Shown here piece after piece: positions 7,538 to 15,048 of a stretch of DNA of 29,761 bases; within the stretch, counting starts at the first letter, position 1; each line of letters starts with the position of its first letter. Below the pieces are notes generated by a model. That model did not search any database, was not told the origin of the DNA, and saw only the letters and a program-made list of their open reading frames with translations. The stretch spans positions 1-29,761 of the forward strand of contig JBDTLT010000048.1 of NCBI GenBank assembly GCA_039934635.1, given 5' to 3'. The DNA is from DATLFA01 sp039934635. Lineage in GTDB: Bacteria; Actinomycetota; Acidimicrobiia; Acidimicrobiales; WLNW01. The translations under genes and the position numbers were made by a program.

Positions 7538-9250
7538 GTGTTCGATCTCGCAGTTACCGGAGGACTCGTCGTCGACGGCACCGGCGCGCCTGGCCGTCGC
7601 GCCGACATTGGCGTGCGTGATGGCCGCATCGTGAGCATCGCCGCGCCGGGCGCGCTCGGTGAGCCGGCGCGCGACACCATCGACGCGGACGGCTTGGTGG
7701 TCGCGCCCGGCTTCGTCGACATCCACACGCATCTCGACGCACAGGTCTTCTGGGATCCGTGGCTCACACCGACGTCGCTGCACGGCATCACGACGGTGGT
7801 CGGCGGCAACTGTGGATTTTCCATCGCGCCACTCACCGATGCCGACGGCGACTACGTGATGCGCATGCTGGCGCGTGTCGAAGGTATGCCGCTCGAATCG
7901 CTGCGCACCGGCGTGCCGTGGGGGTGGAGCTCCACGGGCGAGTATCTCGACGCGGTCGATCGAGCACGGCCCGCACTCAACATGGCGTTCATGGCCGGGC
8001 ATTCGACGATGCGACGCGTGGTGATGGGCGATGCCGCCGCGCACGATCGCGCAACGCCGGCACAGATCGAGCAGATGCAACAGCTGTTGCGCAACGCGTT
8101 CACCGGAGGTGCGATCGGCTTTTCGTCGTCGTGGACCGCGTCGCATGTCGACGGCGACGGCAACCCCGTGCCGTCACGGTGCGCCGACCAAGATGAGATC
8201 TTGGCCCTGTGCGCGGTCGCGAGTGAGTTCGAGGGCACGCAGGTCGAGTTCATCCCGTGCGGCTTCCCTGACTTCCAAGACAGTCACCGCGATCTGATGA
8301 CCAAGATGTCGCAAGTCGCGGCGCGGCCCGTCAACTGGAACGTATTCCTGGTGCAAAGTCGCGAATTGACCGACGAACGCTTGGCGATGAGCGACTACGC
8401 CGCGCAACACGGTGCTCGCCTCGTGGGGCTCGCGTACCCGGGCCTCATCGCCGGTCGCTACACGTTCGTGAGCAGCGCGTTCGACTCGATACCCAACTGG
8501 TCCGAGGTCATGGCGCTGCCCCCCGACGCCAAGCTGCGCGCACTGGTCGACCCCGCGGTCCGCGACCGGCTGCGCGCCGGCATCCAGAGCCCGCAAGGCC
8601 AACGACGCGAGATCGCGTTGATCGATCGCCACACCGTCGTGCAGGGGTTCTCGCCCGCGAGCAAGGCCATCGAAGGGCGCCGGCTCGGCGAGGTCGCAGC
8701 AGAACGCGGCGTCGATTCGCTCGACTTGCTGCTCGATTTGATGGTCGCCGACGAATTGCGCACCGGCATGGCACCTCGGGCGGTCGGCGACGACCCGTCG
8801 TTGTGGCCGGTACGCGAGCAACTGTGGGCCGATCCCCGCGTGATGATCGGCGCGTCGGATGCGGGCGCGCACCTCGACATGTTGTCGACGTTCGATTACG
8901 CCGCGACGTATCTCGAGTTGACCCGCGACCGCAGTGAGATACCGCTCGAAACCGCGGTGCAGCGCCTCACCGACGCGCCGGCACGCTTCTACGGCTTGCG
9001 CGAGCGAGGTCGCCTGGCCGAAGGATGGTGGGCCGACCTCTGCATCTTCGACGCAGCGGCGGTTGCGCAGGGCAAGGTCAACTGGCGCGCCGATCTGCCG
9101 GGTGGCTTCAGTCGTCTCTACAGCGAACCGCCCGGCATCGAGCATGTCGTCGTCAATGGTGAAGAGATCGCGCGTCACGGCAAACCGCTCGAGGCGCGCC
9201 CGGGTCGCGTGCTGCGCTCGGGGCGCGACACCATGACCGTGCTGCCCTAG
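7538..9250 (+). CDS. D-aminoacylase-like amidohydrolase (AmidoH3 family), paralogue 3
   Basis: A 570-aa member of the N-acyl-D-amino-acid deacylase group. GTG 7538 follows a good AAGGGGAAG ribosome-binding site. Motifs are the VVDGTGAPGRRADIGVRDGR beta-sandwich strand, H63 and H65 (DIHTHLD), C92 (GGNCGF), GHSTMRRVVMG, D441 (GASDAGAHLDM), and the C-terminal FYGLRERGRLAEGWWADL segment. It is closest in feel to paralogue 2 and forms module copy 2 with the AmidoH2 gene upstream. In the stretch where D-aminoacylase has its second and third His ligands, this protein has VEFIPCGFPDFQ and WNVFLVQSREL with no equivalent His. An unrecognised gene starts two bases after its stop, so the operon may continue. 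Confidence 0.88.
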   Translation: MFDLAVTGGLVVDGTGAPGRRADIGVRDGRIVSIAAPGALGEPARDTIDADGLVVAPGFVDIHTHLDAQVFWDPWLTPTSLHGITTVVGGNCGFSIAPLTDADGDYVMRMLARVEGMPLESLRTGVPWGWSSTGEYLDAVDRARPALNMAFMAGHSTMRRVVMGDAAAHDRATPAQIEQMQQLLRNAFTGGAIGFSSSWTASHVDGDGNPVPSRCADQDEILALCAVASEFEGTQVEFIPCGFPDFQDSHRDLMTKMSQVAARPVNWNVFLVQSRELTDERLAMSDYAAQHGARLVGLAYPGLIAGRYTFVSSAFDSIPNWSEVMALPPDAKLRALVDPAVRDRLRAGIQSPQGQRREIALIDRHTVVQGFSPASKAIEGRRLGEVAAERGVDSLDLLLDLMVADELRTGMAPRAVGDDPSLWPVREQLWADPRVMIGASDAGAHLDMLSTFDYAATYLELTRDRSEIPLETAVQRLTDAPARFYGLRERGRLAEGWWADLCIFDAAAVAQGKVNWRADLPGGFSRLYSEPPGIEHVVVNGEEIARHGKPLEARPGRVLRSGRDTMTVLP

Positions 9251-9252
9251 CG

Positions 9253-10248
9253 GTGCCCGGAGAACTCACCGAGATAACCGAAGTCGCGACCGCACTGGGC
9301 ATGTTGTGCCCGGACCTGGCGACTGCAGTGGCCAAACGTCCGACCGAACTACGCAACGTGCCGCCCCTCGTGTGGGATCGCCTCGTCGAGGCGCACGGGC
9401 AAGAGAAGTACCGCGCGTCGTTCACGAGCGCGTTCGACAACGGCCGCGCGTTTCGCCAGGCCGTCGCGGGGCTGCGCGGTCGCCGTCCGCGACTCGTCGA
9501 GTGGAAGGGCCCGCATCGCCCGCCGGGCGACGATGTGATCCCGGCGGATCTGCGCATCGACCACGTCTATCTCGTGAGTTGCAAGTACCTGTCGCGGGTT
9601 TTGTTGAACCCCGGCCCGGCGCGTCTGTTCGAACGGTTACTCGTCGGTGACGAACGTTCTTCGGAGAACTGGTTCGCCCACACCGCGCCACAGGAATTTC
9701 AGGCGTTCTACGCCGCGGCCGCCCCCCGTGTCGAGGGTCTCCCCGCCGATGTGATGGATCTGACGCGGCCGCAACAGCGTCAACTCAAAGCGGCACTCGT
9801 CGAGCGCAATCTGCCCGACGAACTCCGCGATCCGTGGCAGGCGATGTGCACCGCCGTGTCCGGCCGTTCGGCGGTCACGTGGGCCGAGGCGATGGCATCG
9901 CCGCGCGATCGGCTGCGGCTCTTGTGGCGACTGTTGCGCATCACGACCGCGACGTACTTCGTGCTCGGCACCGACGCGACCGCGCACCTGCGCCTGCGCG
10001 TCGATTCGGCGTGGGATTGGATGCAGGCCTACGACCTCCGCTCGCTCGAGGTGGCGCCGCGCCCGGCCGGGCAGCCCGAAGTGGCGTGGCAAGCGGTCGT
10101 GCGGCCGCGGGCTTCGTTGTTCGACATCGAGGTCAACGGGCACGTCGAGATCCGCTGGAGTCACGGTCGTTTCGTCGGATACCCGGAGGCGAAGGTCTAC
10201 CTCGACACGCCGCACACCGAGGTCCCCGGGTTTCACCTACTGCGCTGA
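9253..10248 (+). CDS. Conserved-looking hypothetical protein, 331 aa
   Basis: I do not recognise this protein with confidence. It starts with GTG two bases after the D-aminoacylase-like gene, so it is probably translated from the same mRNA. Codon use matches its neighbours and it has no signal peptide or membrane segment. The most distinctive block is near residues 95-120: DLRIDHVYLVSCKYLSRVLL followed by NPGPARLFERLL. A D...SxK arrangement on a hydrophobic strand recalls the core of PD-(D/E)xK nuclease folds, and WKGP lies shortly before it. The C-terminal third (FDIEVNGHVEIRWSHGRF, then EAKVYLDTP) looks beta-rich. The nuclease-like reading is speculative. No modification, helicase or toxin partner is nearby to support it. 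Confidence 0.7.
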   Translation: MPGELTEITEVATALGMLCPDLATAVAKRPTELRNVPPLVWDRLVEAHGQEKYRASFTSAFDNGRAFRQAVAGLRGRRPRLVEWKGPHRPPGDDVIPADLRIDHVYLVSCKYLSRVLLNPGPARLFERLLVGDERSSENWFAHTAPQEFQAFYAAAAPRVEGLPADVMDLTRPQQRQLKAALVERNLPDELRDPWQAMCTAVSGRSAVTWAEAMASPRDRLRLLWRLLRITTATYFVLGTDATAHLRLRVDSAWDWMQAYDLRSLEVAPRPAGQPEVAWQAVVRPRASLFDIEVNGHVEIRWSHGRFVGYPEAKVYLDTPHTEVPGFHLLR

Positions 10249-10358
10249 TCGCCCGCACATAGCCGTCAGGGGGTAGCCGGTCGTTAGTCCCTTGCCCGTT
10301 CCTGTTGGGTCCCGTACTGTCGATCCCGCTCGACGCACGGCTTGATGGGACGAAGCGG

Positions 10359-10727
10359 ATGCCTGCTCTGAAGCGGATCGGAATCACCGTGGATTGTCCC
10401 GACGCGGAGCTGTCGGCGGCCTTCTGGGAAAGCTGCCTCGGCTATACGCGCCGGTCAGGCGCGCCCGGGGGGCCGTACGTGACGCTGGAGAGAGGGGACG
10501 GCAGCCCCGACGGCCCTCCGGTCCTCACCTTTCAAACCGTGCCAGAGCCGAAGACCTCCAAGGCTCGAGTTCACCTCGACCTCTTCGTCGAGGCCGCGGT
10601 GCCCCTCGTCGAGGAGATGCGAGCGGCCGGCGCTTCGCTCCTGTCTCGCACGGAGGCAGGCGATTGGACCACGCGGGTGCTCCAGGACCCGGCCGGCAAC
10701 GAGTTCTGCGTCATCGGACCCGACTGA
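10359..10727 (+). CDS. VOC-family (glyoxalase-fold) protein, Glyoxalase_6-like
   Basis: A 122-aa single-domain protein of the vicinal-oxygen-chelate superfamily. It opens with the typical first strand and helix (ITVDCPDAELSAAFWESCLGY). In the middle are YVTLE and VHLDLFVE, with the expected small repeat of the beta-alpha-beta-beta-beta unit. It ends with VLQDPAGNEFCVIG, the signature of Glyoxalase_6-type proteins. H in VHLDL and E in NEFCV are plausible metal ligands. ATG 10359 is chosen over the upstream TTG 10305 because it begins the conserved domain within five residues. Members of this group include dioxygenases, glyoxalases and antibiotic-binding proteins, and the actual role is not predictable. 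It is a lone gene between two larger units. Confidence 0.8.
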   Translation: MPALKRIGITVDCPDAELSAAFWESCLGYTRRSGAPGGPYVTLERGDGSPDGPPVLTFQTVPEPKTSKARVHLDLFVEAAVPLVEEMRAAGASLLSRTEAGDWTTRVLQDPAGNEFCVIGPD

Positions 10728-10895
10728 CCCAGAAGCGGTGCCGAGCCGGCGCGGTCCAACGACGGTCCGACTCCGGGGTGTGCCCTCGTTGTGCCGCTCG
10801 ATGGCGACGCACGAGGCCGCCCCATGGCGAACTCGACGTCTGCTGGCCCGCTTCGCCGTTTCCGCGCTGATGCTCCGTGCGGGCCACTGGTTCCC

Positions 10896-10901
10896 TATCC
10901 T
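10896..10901 (+). promoter_or_regulatory. Possible -10 hexamer (TATCCT) upstream of the formate-THF ligase gene
   Basis: TATCCT fits TAnnnT and ends eight bases before GTG 10910, which has no recognisable ribosome-binding site. That would give a leaderless or nearly leaderless transcript. The spacing is two bases longer than at the other candidate sites in the window. The rest of the 182-bp gap before it (10728-10909) shows nothing else I can support. Confidence 0.35.
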
Positions 10902-10909
10902 GACGCCCC

Positions 10910-12565
10910 GTGACGCGCCAATTACGCCCCATCATGGAAGTCGCCGCCGGACTCGGTCTGGGGCCCGATCTCGCCGAACCGTACGGGCGGCATCGGGCCA
11001 AGATCTCGCTCGACGCCCTCGTGCCGCCGGGCGGCCCTTCGAGCGGAAAACTCGGCCGGTACATCCTCGTGAGTGCGGTGACGCCGACCGCGGCCGGTGA
11101 AGGCAAGACGGTGACATCGATCGGCCTGACGATGGGCCTCGCCACGTTGGGCCACCGAGCGGCCGCGAGCTTGCGGCAGTCGTCGCTCGGCCCGACCTTC
11201 GGCGGCAAGGGCGGCGGCGCGGGTGGCGGCAAGGCGATCATCGCTCCGCTCGACGAATGCCTGCTCGGCCTCGGCGAGGATCTGTTCGCGGTCGAGAGTG
11301 CCAACAACCTCTTGGCGGCGGTGGTCGACGATCACGTGCACCGCAACGGCTCGCCGTCGATCGATGCGCGTTCGATCACGTGGCGGCGCGCGGTCGACGT
11401 CGATGACCGCGCGTTGCGCCGAGTGATCACTGGTCTCGGTGGGACGATCGATGGCGTCCCACGCGAGACCGGCTTCGACATCACCGCGGCGAGTGAAGTC
11501 ATGGCGATCCTCGGTCTGTCGAGCGATCTCGCCGACCTGCGGCGCCGACTCGCCGAAATCGTCGTCGGCTTCGGTCGCGACGGCACGCCGGTCAAGGCGT
11601 CGTCGTTGCACGTCGTCGGCGCGATGGTGGCGTTGTTGCAGCGGGCGCTGCAGCCCAATCTGATGCAGTCCGCCGAAGGTGATCCGATCTTCGTGCACAC
11701 CGGCCCGTTCGCGAACATCGCGCACGGCAACTCGTCGGTCGTGTCCGATCTCATCGCCTTGCCCCGCGTCGACTATCTCGTGACCGAGGGCGGCTTCGCC
11801 ACCGAGCTCGGCGCCGAAAAGTTCTTCCACCTCAAGTGCGCAGCAACCGGGTTCGCCCCCGATGCATCGGTGTGTGTCGCAACGGTGCGCGCCCTCAAGA
11901 GCCACGTGCCCGGAGCGCCACTCGACAGCGAAGATGTGGCGGCGTTGCGCGTCGGCGCGGCCAACCTGCGAGCCCACGTCGCCAACCTCCGCCACTTCGG
12001 CGCGCCGGTGGTCGTGGCCATCAACCGATTTCCGACCGATACGCCGGCCGAGCTGGTTGCGTTGCGCGAGGAAGCGCTCGCCGCGGGTGCCGTTGCGGTG
12101 GCCGCCCACGATGCCTTCGGGCAGGGCGGCGCCGGTGCCACCGAACTCGCGCAAGCGGTGGTCGATGCGTGCGACGCGTCGACCAAGGGCCCGGTGCTGC
12201 GCCTCTACGAGCTCGACGACGATCCGGTCGAAAAGGTGCGCAAGGTCGCGACGACGCTCTACGGCGCGGCCGACGTGCAGTGGGAGCCGGCGGCATCGCG
12301 TGCGCTGGCCCGCTTCGTGAAGGCCGGTTACGGGCGGCTGCCGATCTGCATCGCCAAGACCAACCTCGCGCTGTCGCACGATCCGACCCATCGCGGCGCG
12401 CCGACCGGCTACACCTTCCCCGTGCGCGACGTGCGCTTGGCCGCCGGTGCCGGTTTCCTCACCGTGCTCGCGGGCAGCATCGTGACGATGCCCGGGCTGC
12501 CGCCAGGGTCGCGTTACACCGGCATCGACGTCGGCGAGGACGGTCAGGTCGTGGGGTTGCGGTGA
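10910..12565 (+). CDS. fhs: Formate-tetrahydrofolate ligase, divergent
   Basis: A 551-aa homologue of FTHFS, which makes 10-formyl-THF from formate, THF and ATP in the cytoplasm. The whole family length is present: the N-terminal start (RPIMEVAAGLGL), P-loop PTAAGEGKT (59-67), SSLGPTFGGKGGGAGGG (91-107), FDITAASEVMAI, GPFANIAHG, TEGGFATELGAEKFF, VVAINRFPTD, and the C-terminal LAAGAGFLTVLAGSIVTMPGLP. Two catalytic segments differ from the usual sequence. REPSLGP is RQSSLGP here, and the normally invariant VPMEDINLHFTGD stretch is APLDECLLGLGED (112-124). The second region lines the active site in known FTHFS structures, so activity or substrate may be altered. The start is GTG. The stop overlaps the start of the next gene by 4 bases, indicating an operon. 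Confidence 0.88.
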   Translation: MTRQLRPIMEVAAGLGLGPDLAEPYGRHRAKISLDALVPPGGPSSGKLGRYILVSAVTPTAAGEGKTVTSIGLTMGLATLGHRAAASLRQSSLGPTFGGKGGGAGGGKAIIAPLDECLLGLGEDLFAVESANNLLAAVVDDHVHRNGSPSIDARSITWRRAVDVDDRALRRVITGLGGTIDGVPRETGFDITAASEVMAILGLSSDLADLRRRLAEIVVGFGRDGTPVKASSLHVVGAMVALLQRALQPNLMQSAEGDPIFVHTGPFANIAHGNSSVVSDLIALPRVDYLVTEGGFATELGAEKFFHLKCAATGFAPDASVCVATVRALKSHVPGAPLDSEDVAALRVGAANLRAHVANLRHFGAPVVVAINRFPTDTPAELVALREEALAAGAVAVAAHDAFGQGGAGATELAQAVVDACDASTKGPVLRLYELDDDPVEKVRKVATTLYGAADVQWEPAASRALARFVKAGYGRLPICIAKTNLALSHDPTHRGAPTGYTFPVRDVRLAAGAGFLTVLAGSIVTMPGLPPGSRYTGIDVGEDGQVVGLR

Positions 12566-13410
12566 CGGTTCCGTCATTGCGCATGTTGCGCACACCGGAT
12601 GGCGTCGACATTGCCGTGCGCGACTTCGGTGGTTCCGGCGAGCCGGTGCTCTTCGCACACGCGACCGGATTTTGTGGTGCGATGTTCGGGCCACTCATCG
12701 GGCATCTCCCGTCTCGCTTTCGCGGTGTCGCGATCGACCTGCGCGGACACGGTGACTCGGCGCCGCCGCCGCAGCTCGACTTCGATTGGCGGGGGTTCGC
12801 CACTGACATCCTCACGGTGATCGACGAGCTCGCCCTCGAGCGCCCGTTCGTCGTCGGCCACTCGTGTGGTGCGACGTCAGCCTTTCTGGCAGACCAGCGC
12901 CGACCCGGCACCTTTCGCGCCATGTACTGCTACGAGCCGGCGATGGGCTTCGGCGGCCGCGGCGATGTGCCGGTCCCGAACATGATGTCCGAGGGCGCGC
13001 GCCGACGTCGGGCGAGCTTCGCGTCGCGCGACGAGTTGGTCGCGTACCTGCAATCGAAGGCACTGTTCGCCCGCTTCGATCCGGCGGTGCTCGACACGTA
13101 TGTGCGGTACGGGTTCGCGCAGGAAGACGACGGTTCGTGGCGGCTCAAGTGCCTGCCCGAATACGAAGCCCGCACGTTCGAGAACGGTGGCAGCAACGAC
13201 GCGGTCGAACGCCTCGGTGAAGTGACGTGTCCGGTCGCGCTCGTCTACGGCGACGCCGCGGATTCGTTCGCACCCGAGATGGCGCAACTGGTGCTCGCCA
13301 GATTACCGAACGCCGATCTGCACGTCGCCAACGGGCTCGGTCATCTCGGCCCGTTCGAGAACCCGGCACAGGTCGCGGCCGACATCGCCGCACGATTCTC
13401 GTCAACCTGA
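12562..13410 (+). CDS. Alpha/beta-hydrolase-fold protein
   Basis: A 282-aa alpha/beta hydrolase. The start GTG overlaps the TGA of the formate-THF ligase gene by four bases. The frame is open much further upstream, but that is only a shadow of the ligase gene. Recognisable elements are the oxyanion loop FAHATGF (31-37), the DLRGHGDS strand-turn (59-66), and nucleophile S101 in GHSCG. An acid lies in LVYGDAADSFAPE and the catalytic His in GLGHLGPFENP. It resembles esterases, epoxide hydrolases and C-C bond hydrolases, and the cap region (about 125-200) does not decide between them. The last nine bases overlap the convergent dehydrogenase gene. Co-translation with fhs suggests a shared regulon rather than a known pathway. 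Confidence 0.85.
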   Translation: MTVPSLRMLRTPDGVDIAVRDFGGSGEPVLFAHATGFCGAMFGPLIGHLPSRFRGVAIDLRGHGDSAPPPQLDFDWRGFATDILTVIDELALERPFVVGHSCGATSAFLADQRRPGTFRAMYCYEPAMGFGGRGDVPVPNMMSEGARRRRASFASRDELVAYLQSKALFARFDPAVLDTYVRYGFAQEDDGSWRLKCLPEYEARTFENGGSNDAVERLGEVTCPVALVYGDAADSFAPEMAQLVLARLPNADLHVANGLGHLGPFENPAQVAADIAARFSST

Positions 13411-14274
13411 CGAACGAAGGCGGCGGATGAGACTGCTGGTGTCCCACCGCGCGCCGCCCCCGTCGACGATCTCCCCGTAGTAGCCGTCGATCACCTTCGT
13501 GATCGCCAGTGCCGCCCCGTTGCGCTGCGCTTCGTCGAGGCAGATGCCGAGATCCTTGCGCATCCACTGCACGGCGAAACCGAAATCGAACTCGTCGCGC
13601 ACCATGGTCGATCCGCGGTTGTCGAGTTGCCAAGAGCCGGCCGCTCCTTTGCCGATCACGTCGATGACGGCGTCGATGTCGAGCCCGGCTCGCATCGCGA
13701 AGTCGAGCGCTTCGGCGAGACCCTGCAACACACCGGCGATGGCGATTTGATTGACCATCTTCGTGAGCTGTCCGCTGCCACTTGGACCGAGCAACGTGCA
13801 CGCACGGCTGTAGGCGGCCATGAGTGGCGCGACCGAGTCGAACGCCGCGGGATCACCGCCGCACATGATCGTGAGCGTGCCGTTCACCGCGCCGGCCTGA
13901 CCACCCGACACCGGAGCATCGACGAAGCCGACTCCGCGCGCAATAGCGGTCGCGGACAACTCGCGCGCGAGCGTGGCTGACGCGGTCGTGTGATCGACGA
14001 TAGTTGTGCCGGGTGCGAGCGCGCCCAGCGCGCCATGAGGACCGAGCACGACAGTGCGCACATCATCGTCATTGCCGACACAGATGAACACGGCATCGGC
14101 ACCGTGGGCGGCCGCCGCGGGGCTGGCCGCCACCACGCCGCGGTGTTCGGCGAGCCACTCGTCGGACTTCGATGCGGTGCGGTTGTATACGCGCACGGCG
14201 TGACCGGCCGACGCGAGATGACCGGCCATTGGCGCCCCCATCGCCCCGAGCCCGATGAACGCCACTGTTGCCAT
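13402..14274 (-). CDS. 3-hydroxyisobutyrate dehydrogenase-like NAD(P)-dependent oxidoreductase
   Basis: A 290-aa beta-hydroxyacid dehydrogenase. Features are the dinucleotide-binding GLGAMGAPMA (8-17), the substrate-binding signature DAPVSGG (119-125), and the catalytic-lysine helix with K172 in GSGQLTKMVNQ. The cofactor strand ends VRVYNRT, with N-R-T after the second strand, which favours NADP over NAD. The length is normal for the family (3-hydroxyisobutyrate, tartronate semialdehyde and glyoxylate/succinic-semialdehyde reductases). There is no ribosome-binding site. TAACCT on the minus strand sits exactly six bases before the ATG, so the mRNA is probably leaderless. It is divergent from the class II aldolase gene across only 44 bases. 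The physiological substrate cannot be set from the sequence. Confidence 0.9.
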   Translation of the reverse strand: MATVAFIGLGAMGAPMAGHLASAGHAVRVYNRTASKSDEWLAEHRGVVAASPAAAAHGADAVFICVGNDDDVRTVVLGPHGALGALAPGTTIVDHTTASATLARELSATAIARGVGFVDAPVSGGQAGAVNGTLTIMCGGDPAAFDSVAPLMAAYSRACTLLGPSGSGQLTKMVNQIAIAGVLQGLAEALDFAMRAGLDIDAVIDVIGKGAAGSWQLDNRGSTMVRDEFDFGFAVQWMRKDLGICLDEAQRNGAALAITKVIDGYYGEIVDGGGARWDTSSLIRRLRSSG

Positions 14275-14280
14275 GGGTCG

Positions 14281-14286
14281 AGGTTA
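14281..14286 (-). promoter_or_regulatory. -10 hexamer (TAACCT) for the leaderless dehydrogenase gene
   Basis: Read on the minus strand, TAACCT is followed by exactly six bases and then the ATG at 14274. No ribosome-binding site is present, so transcription probably starts at the A of the start codon. It faces the divergent hexamer at 14307-14312 inside a 44-bp gap. Confidence 0.55.
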
Positions 14287-14306
14287 CGGTTGCCGCAGCA
14301 CCGACG

Positions 14307-14312
14307 TAAGGT
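14307..14312 (+). promoter_or_regulatory. -10 hexamer (TAAGGT) for the leaderless aldolase gene
   Basis: TAAGGT is followed by TCGGCG and then ATG 14319, a spacing of six bases with no ribosome-binding site. It is the divergent partner of the hexamer at 14281-14286. With a normal spacer, the -35 region of each promoter would fall on or near the start codon of the other gene. Confidence 0.55.
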
Positions 14313-14318
14313 TCGGCG

Positions 14319-15032
14319 ATGGACGGGGATATTCGATTCAAGATCGCGGCAGCGCGCCGCATTCTGTTCGGCGCCGGCCTCGACCGCGACGACATTGCGG
14401 GTCAGGTCACCGCTCGTGTAGCCGGCGAAGACGCGTTGTGGACGACGCCGCTCGAGCTCTTCGACGAGACGCTGCCCGATCACGTCGTCAAGATGCCGTT
14501 CGGGGCCAAGGCGACCGAGAACCGTGTGATCGAAATCGACGGCGAAGCGCGCCCGCTCACCACGGCGTCGCGCTGGGTCGAGGCGATCTATCGGGCCCGC
14601 CACGATGTGGCGTGTGTCATCCACACCCACGCCCCCTACATCGCCGCGGTCGCATCGACCAGCGAGACGGTGCAGCTCTACAACAACCGCTCGCTCGTGT
14701 TCGTCGGTGAACAGGCGTTCTACGACGACGACGGTTTGAAAACCGATTCGCCCCAGCGCATCGTGGCCGCGCTCGGCGACAAGAGCATCCTGATCATGCG
14801 CAATCACGGGGCGGTGATCGTCGGTGAGTCCGTCGAGATCGCGACGGCCCAGGCGGTGTTGCTCGAGAAGGCGGCGCAGATCCATGTCCTGGCCAAATCG
14901 ATCGGTGGCACCGCGTTCGCCGACGACCCCCGCCTGATTCAGCGCGCTGCGCCGCACCGTGCCAATCTCTGCCTCGTGTGGGACGCACACGTGCGTCGGT
15001 TGCGCCGTAGTGATCCCGAACTCTTCGCATGA
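14319..15032 (+). CDS. Class II aldolase/adducin-family protein
   Basis: A 237-aa zinc-dependent class II aldolase-fold protein. The metal motif is H102-T-H104 (VIHTHAPY) with the third histidine H163 in MRNHGAV. The N-terminal sequence FGAGLDRDDIAGQVTARV matches the usual start of this fold, although the common GNxS phosphate-loop motif is less clear. Family members include L-fuculose-phosphate aldolase, ribulose-phosphate epimerases and hydroxy-acid decarboxylases or decarbonylases. Members next to SDR and beta-oxidation genes are often called only class II aldolase/adducin. Translation probably starts leaderlessly. The SDR gene follows after 16 bases and has its own ribosome-binding site, so the two are likely one operon. 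Confidence 0.88.
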   Translation: MDGDIRFKIAAARRILFGAGLDRDDIAGQVTARVAGEDALWTTPLELFDETLPDHVVKMPFGAKATENRVIEIDGEARPLTTASRWVEAIYRARHDVACVIHTHAPYIAAVASTSETVQLYNNRSLVFVGEQAFYDDDGLKTDSPQRIVAALGDKSILIMRNHGAVIVGESVEIATAQAVLLEKAAQIHVLAKSIGGTAFADDPRLIQRAAPHRANLCLVWDAHVRRLRRSDPELFA

Positions 15033-15048
15033 CAGGAGAATGAAGAAG

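Noticed and set aside
6473..8146. 557-aa minus-strand frame opposite module copy 2
   Set aside because: It overlaps two well-supported genes and has no domain pattern.
9253..10248. Restriction endonuclease
   Set aside because: Only a vague D...SxK pattern, with no methylase or specificity partner nearby.
10922..12694. Long minus-strand frame opposite the formate-THF ligase gene
   Set aside because: Arg/His-rich shadow of a high-GC gene with no recognisable motif. The plus-strand gene has a full family signature.
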